Positions 48,430-59,039 of a stretch of DNA of 64,000 bases are shown here, piece after piece. The position numbers and the translations under genes are program-made. Source of the DNA: Pseudocercospora fijiensis CIRAD86 (taxonomy: Eukaryota; Ascomycota; Dothideomycetes; Mycosphaerellales; Mycosphaerellaceae); assembly GCF_000340215.1 (NCBI RefSeq), contig NW_006921533.1:8593282-8657281 (forward strand), given 5' to 3'. Position 1 is the stretch's first letter; every line of letters begins with the position of its first letter. Under the pieces are notes generated by a model. It was not told where the DNA came from. It saw nothing but the letters and a program-made list of their open reading frames with translations, and did no database searches.

Positions 48430-49810
48430 CGCACTATAGGGGCCTATAATACATTATTAGTATTACCTCTTATTATAATAGCCGGCTTATTACGAAGCAA
48501 TAACAATCGCGGCGCCGCTAGTAGCGCTAGTAACGACAACGCTAGTAGCACAGTACCTACTAAAGTGCCTGCTAAAGCACCTGCTAAAGTGCCTCCTACT
48601 AAAGAGCCTACTAGAGTGCCTACTAAAGAACCTATAATCGAAGGGGATGACCTATCGTTGCCCGTTAACGACATTCTTAGCAATATTGTTAACCGTCGAT
48701 ATAACTAGCTAGCCTTTAGCCCCTAGCTAGTAGCGAGGCTTTAAGAGGCTACCTAAAACAGGCTCGCTACTCTACGTTAAGAATAATAGCTAAAGGAAAA
48801 CCTCCTCGAAATCCGCCGCCTTTAGGAGGCCCTAATAACTAACACTAAGCCGATAGTAGGGCCTTCCTTACTATTAGTCCTAGTCTAGAAGAAGGATGCT
48901 AAACTTAAGGACTATACCGTGTTTAATAGCTCTAGTCGGAAGCAATACAATAACTATATTCGTAACTGTAAGCTTAACTAGCGTAATGCACCGAGAGCGC
49001 TACTAGATAACTATTCCTTAGTTGTCTATACTATATAGTATATTAACGGTAACCCTAAGCGTATATAGGATAACTATTTTAATTCCCTTTACGACTAGAC
49101 CGCTGTTTAATAGCAGGACTATAAGACTATTATACTAAATACCCTTAGCAACCCTATATTGCGCTAGTAGCACGCCTAAGACTAATTCCTACGTACTAAA
49201 CAAAAGGCCGACTAAACCTCTCGATCCTTCGAGGCCTATCTAAAGACCCTTAAGGACGACTTGCTACCTAAGACCGACTCTATCTAGATATCTAAGATAC
49301 GACCTAAACTAAGATAGGATAGTCCTTAAATTAGACCGCCGCCGTGTGTTTAAATAGGCTAATCTTATACGCATTTAATTTATAGTAGAAGTCGAAACCG
49401 CAGAGCGTATAGTCTAGCTTTAGTAACAGTTAGAATCTAAGATACGACTAGCCGCTAACAGCCGTAGCTGTAGTAGAAACTAAGGCTCCTACTAGAACAA
49501 CAATGCTAATAATAGGAATAGTAATAACGACCGTAGAAGAGGCCGTAGCCGACGGCTATATAGAGGAGGCCGTAATAGGGGCCGTAGAAGGGGCTCGTAT
49601 CCCTATAGTACTAACCGCTCTACTAATAACAATAATAGTAGCTATAGCAACCTCCCTACTAGATTGAAATGCTTTAACTATAATAGCACTAGCTATCTAC
49701 TAGGCTAATGCGACAAACCTAAGGATTAGGCCCGAATCGACCGTACTACCGCTAAGTACTAAAAGCACCTTTTAGCAGCTAACGCTACCCCTATAGGCCA
49801 ACCTTCGAAA
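48430..49810 (+). pseudogene. gag region of copy B
   Basis: Same layout as copy A's gag: PTKVPAKAPAKVPPTK-type start, an Arg/Gly-rich segment near 49530-49600, and a damaged zinc knuckle near 49670-49710. The knuckle's first codon remains Cys (tgc at 49670); the next cysteine, TGT in copy A, has become a TAA stop here. Non-functional. Confidence 0.7.
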
Positions 49811-49919
49811 AAAGAATAAGCGCCGCACTAACTGTTAGCCTTATAAGGCGTAAGACTATTAATATTATGCTAGCTATTATACGTACCTGTCTTATATAGG
49901 ATACGCATAGCAATAATTA

Positions 49920-52900
49920 TAGAACTAAGGTTATACTAGACCTAGGGAATTTAGTTAGTGCCCTTATTAGCTATCGCCTAGCTAAGCAATTAGACCTTCG
50001 ACAATTGCCTAGGGCTAACCGGCTAACCCTTGCTTGGTTTAATAACGCTCGGTACTTAACCTATAGGGCCTACTATGTTCCTATAGTTCTTAAGGACGAT
50101 CTCGGAAATAAACGCCTACTAGACTTTACTGCCTACGTAGTAGATATAGACAACCTATATAGAGGAGCTACTATTGTTATTAGCAACCCTGTCCTTAAGC
50201 ACTACGCCGTAGCTATAGACCTAGGCAGCTAATAGTAGCGATTTAGAATCGCTAGGAAAGAGGACATTAAATATATTAACGCTAGCGAGTGCCCTAACGA
50301 TATTAGGGTCCTGTTTATTAGCAACCTAATACTAGCCTCTGCCTTAGCCGACCTAATAGTCGACCTATTAGGCGATAACGATAAGCCTATGCCCCCTAAT
50401 AGCATAGACCCTAATTAGCTTGCTCGAATACTATAGCCTATTCGAGAGACCTATATTAATGTGTTTAAATACTACCTAGTATCGACATTGCCTATGTTTA
50501 AAGAGACGGACTATAAGATCGATATTATATAGGGCAAGGAGGTTCCTTTTAGGCCCCTCTACAACCTTAGTAAACGCGAGCTTACTATCCTACGTAAGTA
50601 CTTAGATAAGAACCTAGCTAATAGTCGAATTTAGTATAGTAATAGCCCTACTAGTATACCTATTCTGTTCGTACTAAAGAAGGATAGTAGCCTGCGTTTA
50701 TATATTAATTATAGAGGGCTTAATACTGTTACTATTAAGGACCGCTACCTACTTCCGCTTATTAATAAAACCCTCGACTGCCTTTCTAGCGCCTATTTCT
50801 ATACTATATTAGATATTAAGGATGCGTACTATCGTATTAGCATTCGCAAGGGCGATGAATAGAAAACAGCCTTCCGTACCCGCTATAGCTATTTCGAGTA
50901 CTTAGTTATACTATTTAGGCTAGCTAATGCCCCTGCTACATTCTAGTCCTATATTAATCGGGCCCTATTAGGCCTACTAGACTACCTCTGTATAGTTTAC
51001 CTAGATAATATCCTAGTTTATACCTATTTACCTAACATTATAGAGCACTAGGCTATAGTACGTAAGGTACTCGATCGTCTAAGGACCTATAGACTATATT
51101 GCAAGCCTTCTAAATGCACCTTTACTGCTAAGGAGGTAGCCTTCCTTAGCTTCCTCGTATTAACCGAGGGTATTAAGGCTAATCCTAATCGGATTACGAC
51201 TATTACTAAGTAGCTAACGCCTACTAGTATTAAGGAGCTTCAATTATTCCTAGGTTTTGCTAACTTTTACCGTCGGTTTATTAAGGGCTATTCGAGGTAT
51301 ATAATACTACTAACTAAGCTTACTAAAACCAAGGCCAACCTAACTAGAGAGTTCAAATAGACTAATAGAGCACAAGCCGCGTTTAACGGTTTAAAGTAGC
51401 GCTTTACTAAAGTCCCCTTGTTATACTACTTCGTACTAAGCAAACCAATCCGCATTAAGACTAACGCTTTTCAGTTCGCTATATTAGCTATAATGTCTTA
51501 GCAGTTAGACAGTGACTACTACTAGCACCTAATTGCCTTCTTTTTACGGAAGATAATCGATATAGAACGTCGGTACGAGACCTACGAGCAAGAGCTCTTA
51601 GCAATCGTAGAAGCCTTCAAATACTAGCGCTATTATCTCGATAGTACTTAGTACCCTATTTAGGTCTATACGGACTATAACAACCTTCGTAGTATTACTA
51701 AGGTTACTAGGGTTATAGGTCGATAGGCTAGATAGGCCGTCTACCTCGCTAGGTTTGATTTTAATATATTATATCGGCTAGGCGTAAGTAACCCTACTAA
51801 TAGCCTATCGAGGCGACCTAATTACGAGAGCGAAACCTAATCTATTAATTCATTGTTTCTAACCCTATAGTACAAGATTGCTATAGACCTCGTAGTAAGG
51901 TAAGCGTAGGATAAGCGGCTTACCGGACTCCGCGACGGCTTAAAGTATATTAATGCTCTTGCTATATTAACAGTGCGCATTAAGCTTAATAACACTAATA
52001 GGAAGGGTTACGATAACTCCCTAGTCGATATCGCTATATATAGTAATAGCGATTAAAGCACTGCTATAGTTAATCCGGCTACTAGTGCTACTAGATATAT
52101 ATAGTACGTACTACGTACGATAGCGAGGGTGCTATTAAGCGAACTTGTATAAGGAGATAGTTAAGCCTTTATAAACGAGCTATTACGCGATTAGTAAAGG
52201 GACGCTTTTGCTACGGTCCGTATAGATTAGCTTACTAATAGTCGCAAAACTAGATCTAGCAAGAATTAGTCGATTGATACCGATAGCTATTTGCGCTATA
52301 AGGGTAGATTATATGTCCCTACCGAGCATTCGATACGATAAGAGCTTCTTAAGCGACACTATAATAGTAAGCTTACCGGTTACTATAGTATAGAGAGGTC
52401 GCACGAGCTACTATCGCGTATATACTACTAGCTAAATAGTAAGCGGGACATAAAGGACTACGTAAACACGTATGCCGTATATTAACGTATTAAGGTACTA
52501 AAGCATTAGCCTTTTAGCGAGTTGTCCTTATTACTAATTCCTTACAAACCATTTATAGAGCTTATAATAGACTTTATTACAGGTCTTCCCCCTACTAAGC
52601 GAAGAGGAAGTAAAGACATCTTTAACGCTATCCTAGTCGTCGTAGACCGGTTTACTAAGGGCGCTCGCTATATCCCCGCTCGGAAGGATTAGACCGCTAT
52701 TAATATAGCCGAAGCCCTATAGAACAACATCTTCTATAGCTATTAGAGAACCCCTAAAGGGATAGTCTCTAACCGAGGCTCGATATTTATATCCTATTAT
52801 TAGAGTAAGATATACCTATAGCTAAGACTTAAGCATCGGCTATCTATAGCCTTCTATCTACAAATAGATAGCTAAACCGAGAGACAGAATGCTACGCTAT

Positions 52901-53740
52901 AGCAATACTTACAAAGCTATATTAATAAGGACCCTAATAGATAGGTCGACCTCCTATAACCGGCCGAATTCGTATATAACAATAGCGTGCATTTATTAAC
53001 TAAGGTTTTACTATATATAGCTATAATAGGCTAAAACGCTACCTTACTACAAGGTCTATTTACCTCGCTCGAGGCCGAGCGTAAGGAAAGGGAAGCGCGT
53101 TAAGCCTCTAAAACACTAGCGGCTATTAAGAGGGTTTAAAAGATGCGAGAGATTTACGCTAAGATAGCTAACAAACTAGCAAAAGCCTAGGTATATTAGA
53201 AGGCCTATTATAATAAACACTACATACCGATAACCTTTAAGCAAGGCGATATAGTTATGCTTAGTATAAAGAACCTCCGTATCCGCAAACACCTATTACC
53301 TAATAGCAAAACACGCCCTAAACTAGCACTACGGTTTATTAGCCTATTCCGAATCCGAGAACCGAAGGGCAATAGCTAGGCCTATTAGTTATAGCTCCTA
53401 CTATACTATACTATCTATAACACCTTCTATATCTCTCTCCTTAAACTATATTACTACCGCGGAGACCCTAATAAAGAAGCCCCTACTAAACATAAAGAGA
53501 TACTAGCTAACGGCGGAGAGCTGTAGTCTATAGAGCGTATACTAAAGCATCGGACTAGGAAGAGCAAGAAGGAGTACCTATTAAGATAGTAGGGCTATTT
53601 ACCTAAATAGGACTTATAGGAAGATAAAGGCTCTTTTAAGAATATAACTAAGTTATTAGACGAGTATTAGACTAGCGTAAAGAACAAGAAGAAGGCTAAG
53701 GGCCTATAGTGCCGCTAGAACCGCTAGAGAGACCTAGGGC
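49920..53740 (+). pseudogene. pol region of copy B with chromodomain
   Basis: Retropepsin-like region to about 50232, with an open 75-codon piece from 50005; RT about 50510-51070 with the catalytic box again YLDN near 51000; RNase H about 51450-51800; integrase about 52300-53000; chromodomain about 53515-53700 (SIERILKHRTRKSKKEYL). Numerous TAG stops at former Trp/Gln codons make it dead. Confidence 0.87.
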
Positions 53741-54927
53741 TAATACTACCCCTAGGGTGCTATTAGCTAACTAAGTAGAGGCAAGCAATTGTTAGTAACA
53801 AGGGACAATAAGACTATACTAGGCGCGCTACGACGCGTTAACTAATCGCCTGCTCTTTTAAGGATTCTACCTCTTTACTAACGCGCCCTATGGGTCCCCC
53901 TCTTATTCCTTCCTTCTATCGAGGCCTCGAGGCCTAGGCGATCGGCGAGGGCGGCGCGCGTGCGTATAAATAGTAATAATAAGGATAACGACGCGCTATA
54001 CTAAAGGGCGATACGGCCGACGCGGCTATATTAGTAACAGTATTACAGAGTATATTGTTAGTTAAAGAAGGAAATCGGAGGCAAGGTAAGGTTAGCGCTA
54101 AGACGACTAGCGCCGCTATTATTAACATTACCTACTCGCTACTATTGCTAACCTTACCTGTTGTCGCTACTATACCTATAAAACAACCTTACCTATACTA
54201 GCTAGGTTAAAAGGGTTAAGCCGTTCGAAGGACTTAGAGACTAAAAAGATTAAGCGATTAATAGACTAACTAACTAAGGGCAAAACTATAGAGCTAAGCT
54301 AGCCGGGGTTAATCTTACGGACAATAGGTTACTCCTCGATCTTTCCGACTCTTTAAGTAAGGCGAACCTTAACTATTACACTTATAATAGCCTTTACCTA
54401 TAGAAACTAGACGAGCTGTGTTTTTTCTAAAAAGATAAGATAAGATTAACAATTGAAGGCTACTAAACCTAACCAATTAGGGCTAGTAAAACTACGACAG
54501 TAAATAATAGTCCTTATAATAATAAGAACAATAACCCTCGGAAGCGGACAAACCCTCGGAAGCGGACATTACTAGGTCTTTTAGAGTAGACGCAAAGAAC
54601 TCGGAACGACATTACTTAGAGCGGAGGCAGTACTACAATATCTCGTACGTCTACCTATTATAGTAGGGAAGACGCGCTCGTATTATAATTAGTCGATAGT
54701 CCTTAATTCTCGTAGTTATATATTACTTTATTATATATAAGGATAGCGCAGTTAGAGTTGGACATTGTATTAGAAGGTAAGGTTTAATATAGTTATATAA
54801 TCCGGTAGTTAAGTGTTTAATTTAGCGCGGCTAAGCAGCTTATTAGACTTGCTAAGTTAGTAGTAATAGAGGTCGAGATTAGAACATAGATAGGCTACGA
54901 GGGCGTGGCCTTTAGAAGGGAAGCGTA

Positions 54928-55124
54928 TATTAGGGCTAAAGAGGCTATACGTAACTAGTATGTAATTAGGCCGAGTAAAGCTAGGGTCTTAGTGCCTTAG
55001 GCAGGGCTTGGCGCTTAGCGTTAGGCCAACTAGCCTGCCTTCCTCCTTCTCCTCCTAGTTCTCTATCGAATACTACTTGTACCTACTACTACCCTATCTA
55101 CCTGCTAATATAACCCCTATTACA
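54928..55124 (+). repeat. 3' LTR of copy B
   Basis: 197-bp partner of 48008-48204, ending TTACA before the target duplication gttat. Starts TATTAG, as in copy A's 3' LTR. Confidence 0.92.
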
Positions 55125-55350
55125 GTTATACTTGCCTATAAGTATTTTTAATAAATTAATAAAAATACTAGGACGACTTCTACGTATTATACTCGATATA
55201 TTAAGCCTAGAACTACGACTTTAAAGTAGTATACTAGTAGTAATAAGGGTTATAAGTATCCGACTACTATATAGGGCTACTAAGCGTTATACTTGCCCAG
55301 TAGCTTTTCTAGTAAATAAATAAAAATACTAGGACGACTTCTACGTAAAG
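55125..55350. repeat. Satellite continuation right of copy B
   Basis: Module B resumes at the target duplication (gttatacttgcctataagt), with one full and one partial unit, so copy B sits within a formerly continuous array. Confidence 0.85.
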
Positions 55351-57117
55351 GTATAGTTATATAGAAATTCTATAGAATATAGAATAATCCTTACTCCTAA
55401 GACCTAAGTACTATAATCTATACGTAGTAAAGTTAAACATTTTTAACGTTGTTTTGCTAATTGTTAGTATACTAGGAATAGTAAAAAGATCTAGTAGGAG
55501 TTACAGTATAGCAATATAGGATAACTAGAATAAACTAGGATATATAGTAAATTATTTATAGATCTTTATCTAGAAAAGTATTCTAGTAGTATTAAGTAAT
55601 ATAAGAGCGGTAGTAGCGTAGCGTTTGCTTAGTATCTATAGGGCTTAGACTTTGCTCGTACTCCTCTAAATACGTACTACTCGCTAGAAACAATATAGTA
55701 CTAGAAACGGTTTAGTATATCTTTAAGATACTTCGTATTATAAGTATTATTCGCATTAGTTATCTAATGTAGCAACCTAGTAGATTTAGGAAATATCTAG
55801 AGTAAGAGTTTATATATTAATAAAGAATAGGGTACTAAATAGCTTAGAGCTATATAATAGAAGATACTACAAGTATAGTACGATACTAGGGTTGAAATCT
55901 AACTTAGATTGTAGTATAGAAAACTAATCTTTATTTTACTTTTCTTCTTTTTAGATTTATTACTATATTAATAACAAGGACTAGCTTGTATATAGGAATA
56001 AAATTAATCCTAAGCGATAGAAAGGATTATTAAGCGAAAGTATAACTAATATATATTTTCAATACTAGCTTAGATAAAAATAGACTTCCTCGGTAAAAGA
56101 AGGTATTTATATAGAAATAGGACATTATATACTACGTTTACATCGAGGCTTATATCTTTCTTTTTAATCCTTATTAATCTAAATTAACCTAAAAGGGTTT
56201 AAGCTAAAGAAGTATTAGGATATACTCTCGAAGAGAGCCTACTAAGCCTAAGAAAGAATAGATAAAAGAAGATCTTTAGAATAGCTAGCTAAGCTTATCT
56301 TTTTAAAGAAAAAGAAACTTACGCTTAGTATATAGACTAAGGTACAGATAGGTTCTATTTCCCCTCTAGTTTTGTTATATAATAGGTATTCGGATGTATT
56401 GTTTAGCTTATAGATTATATATCCTTAGGGGTATATATTTCCTTATATTATTGCTACTTAGGTATAAGGGTTTAATTACTAGGTCTATACTAATTTTAAC
56501 AAAAAACAAAATATATTTAGTGTAATATTAATATACCATAAAAATTATCAGATAGCCCAAGTAGGGTTTTGTATATAACACTTAGGGTAACTCTTTAGGA
56601 AAAGAGGATATATTAAGAAGGCAAATTAGCTTAGAAGTTCCTTAGGGAGGCTATTCTTTGTCTATATTATATATTCTTTAGAAGTAATATAATATATTTA
56701 AATAAATAATTACTAGGAGATAACCTCTTAATAGCTAGACTATTATTAGTTTATTTTATATTCTACTAGTAGTATTTTAGATCTATAGAATTTTATTAAA
56801 TAAGGTATATCTAGAAGATTTCTTTAATATAGATACCGTAAAACTCCCGCTTAATAGCTTGCCCAGTACGTATACTAATTAGATATAAGTTTAGGACTAG
56901 TAATTCTCTACTAGCTTTAGAAAGAAAAGCTAGAATTTATTTTACATTTATTATAAAGATATCCTTACCTCTACTAAGGCTTATTTTAAAGAGATAGGAA
57001 TATCTACCTTGTAGCTAAATATTAGCATAATTTTCTATAAGAGTCCTTCTTCGGCCTAGTACTAGGGCTAGATAGGCCGTTTATAACTTCTATACTAGCT
57101 ACGGTATCTATTCCTAA
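55350..57117. other. AT-rich decayed sequence, no gene recognised
   Basis: About 1.8 kb with a higher AT content and fewer CpG than the neighbouring retrotransposons, suggesting an older or differently decayed insertion. No readable protein domain, terminal repeat or RNA gene was found. Confidence 0.5.
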
Positions 57118-57300
57118 TTATAATTCTACTAGTAAAAATCGGGCTTAGGGCTAGTATAAAAAGTCACTATATTTAAGTAGTTAGTATAGTTCTAGAAGGG
57201 TTATAGGTCCTAAACGACGGCTAGAATAGTCTAGTATTTAATAGGGCCTCGCTATATCGCTATCGCTTTTATTTGTTTTAGGCTTTCTTAGGCTACTATA
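57118..57300. repeat. Isolated satellite module A
   Basis: A near-complete copy of module A (ctactagtaaaaatcggg to ggctttcttaggct), about 9 kb from the main array. It leads directly into the TTAGGG tract. Confidence 0.85.
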
Positions 57301-57307
57301 GGGCACA

Positions 57308-57324
57308 TTAGGGTTAGGGTTAGG
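57308..57324 (+). repeat. Interstitial telomere-like repeat
   Basis: ttagggttagggttagg, 2.8 units of the ascomycete telomere repeat, at the edge of a satellite module. It is short and internal, so it is not a chromosome end. Confidence 0.7.
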
Positions 57325-57360
57325 TATATAGCGGGCGTATAGCAGGGCGCCGGCGTCGGG

Positions 57361-57692
57361 CTAATCAGCTATAACTAGCGATACGGCAGGGGCCGCGGGC
57401 TAATTAGCTATAACTAGCGATAGGAACGCTCGCTCTCGCGCGCGACGTCGACGAGCTCTATTTACTATTTATCGCCTCCCTTATAGAACTATTCTCTATT
57501 TATTCGATATTATAATATCGAAGGTATAAAAGAATATATTCTCGCGCCTACTCGTAAGCCGCCTACGTATATTACGAGCTAAATAAGAAGGCAGTCGCAT
57601 TCTAAGTCGTATCTCGACTACGCCCGCGTCGGGCTAATTAGCTATAACTAGCGATACGGCTCTAGCTAATTAGCTATAACTAGCGATACGGC
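57361..57692. repeat. 27-bp repeated motif, four copies (fifth at 59005)
   Basis: ctaattagctataactagcg(atacggc) occurs at 57361-57387 (least mutated, with tcagct), 57400-57424 (partial), 57634-57660 and 57666-57692, and again at 59005-59031. The copies at 57634 and 59005 lie inside a longer direct repeat (see findings). Confidence 0.85.
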
Positions 57693-57719
57693 TAGGCTTA
57701 GGGTTATACCTCGCTACCT

Positions 57720-58732
57720 CCTACTCGTAGCTCTCGATATATCGAAGCGCTTCTAGTTAGTAGAGCACTCTCTACGAGCTATACCGCGAAGATACCCTCT
57801 ACGGCCTTTGCGAAGTAGTCTTAATAACTCGCTATACTCTATATACCGCTAAAGACGCATTTAATAGCAAAGTCGGCATCTATACTAAGGTTAGTCTCGC
57901 CTTTACCTTTAACGCGCTACCCGTTATATACTAACCTAAGTAGGTTTATATCTACGGCGCGACTTTATCTGTATATAGCTTCGCCGTCCGCGTTACTTTT
58001 AGTCTCCTCCGTACTAGTAAGAAAGTCCTATAGGAACAGTTAAAGCGCCTTATTACCGGTAGCTTAGTCGTTCTTATACTAATAAATAATAAGTTCGTAT
58101 CTCGCGCTATTGTCGCTACTATTACCGCTCGACTACTAGAGAGACTTTAGCAGAATCTACCTAAGCTTAATCTAGCTTTTGCCCGTCCCGAGGAGTTAGA
58201 GCTAGATCCTACTACGGAATATCTTATAGTAGAGGACCGTAGCGGACTTTTCGAAGCCAATCGGCATACCTTACTTAGCCTTTAGCGTATAATACGCGAG
58301 GGTTTCCCCTTATTAGAGTACCTCGTTAGTGTGTAGCCTTACATTTCGGCGCCTAAGTATATTAAAGCATAGCCGAAGCGAGATCTAAGCTCTATCCTAG
58401 TTAATAAATCTAACGAGAGCTTCGAGAATATTAATATTATTAAGTACTAGCCTTCTAAGCCTAATAGTGCTCTAGACGCCTCTTAACTAGAGGCACTTCG
58501 TCGTATCCTAACGAAGTAGCTTACTATTATTTAAGGCCTACCCGGAACTAGTAAGACTTATATCTCTATATAAGCTCTTAAAGTAGTACTCGAGAACTAG
58601 AATAAGGGCGATCTACTAACAATTATCGCTCATTGGACTAACTGCGCTATCGACTAGTTTTTACGTTATATCGCTATATTCGAGGAAGAATTTATACGTC
58701 TCGGTAGTCGTAGTAAGGATAAGGATATCGTT
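57720..58732 (+). pseudogene. Fragment of SF1 RNA helicase, ZNFX1/Hrr1-like, RIP-mutated
   Basis: Reading TAG/TAA as former Gln/Trp gives a continuous frame from about 57760 (YREDTLYGLCEVV, then DAFNSKVGIYTKV) through an N-terminal region into a P-loop at 58535-58558, then TNxAIDQFLRYIA and FIRLGSRSKDKD. This order matches fungal NFX1-type/Hrr1-like superfamily 1 helicases, which in fission yeast take part in RNAi-directed heterochromatin. The Walker A sequence reads GLPGTSKT instead of GPPGTGKT; both changes are C-to-T before A or its complement. The frame ends in a hairpin array, and motifs II-VI are absent. A dead fragment; the family call rests on my reading of the motifs. Confidence 0.65.
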
Positions 58733-58940
58733 AAGCCGCTTCGTTAGGATACGACGAAGCGCTTCTAGTTAGTAAGCCGCTTCGTTAGGATATAACGAAG
58801 CGCTTCTAGTTCTAGCTAGTAAGCCGCTTCGTTAGAATATAACGAAGCGCTTCTAGTTCTAGCTAGTAAGCCGCTTTATTAGGATACGACGAAGCGCTTC
58901 TAGTTAGTAAGCCGCTTTATTAGGATACGACGAAGCGCTT
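58733..58940. repeat. Array of five 32-bp hairpin units
   Basis: Units at 58733-58764, 58774-58805, 58821-58852, 58868-58899 and 58909-58940, separated by 9, 15, 15 and 9 bp. Each starts aagccgctt and ends aagcgctt and can form an 11-bp stem with one bulged C around a 9-nt loop. Spacers are ctagttagt or ctagttctagctagt. In units 4 and 5 cgtt has become tatt. Confidence 0.88.
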
Positions 58941-58958
58941 AAGAAATATTAAAGCAAG

Positions 58959-59031
58959 AAGGCGTTTGTATTCTAAGTCGTATCTCGACCGTACCTGCGT
59001 CTAGCTAATTAGCTATAACTAGCGATACGGC
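58959..59031. repeat. Right copy of about 70-bp direct repeat
   Basis: Matches 57589-57660 (gaaggc..attctaagtcgtatctcga..gctaattagctataactagcg). The two copies bracket the helicase fragment and hairpin array. Confidence 0.75.
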
Positions 59032-59039
59032 CCTCGCTC

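Larger units (their letters stand above)
48008..55124 (+). mobile_element. Chromovirus copy B, complete LTR retrotransposon, inserted in satellite
   Basis: 7117 bp with 197-bp LTRs and a perfect target duplication, gttat at 48003-48007 and 55125-55129. The insertion splits a satellite word (aagcgttat|acttgcc). The layout equals copy A: self-complementary primer site, gag, protease, RT, RNase H, integrase, chromodomain, long 3' non-coding region, purine tract. The LTR differs from A's by an 8-bp insertion (ggctaaag-like) near its start. RIP-type stops are frequent throughout. Confidence 0.95.

Noticed and set aside
48444..48683. 79-codon minus-strand frame
   Set aside because: It is the antisense of copy B's gag Thr/Pro/Lys repeat.
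57308..57324. Chromosome end
   Set aside because: Only 2.8 units and followed by 6.7 kb of sequence, so it is interstitial.
58733..58940. CRISPR-like array
   Set aside because: Repeats with short spacers, but spacers are near-identical and 9-15 bp, and the context is a fungal nuclear genome; it is a hairpin repeat.
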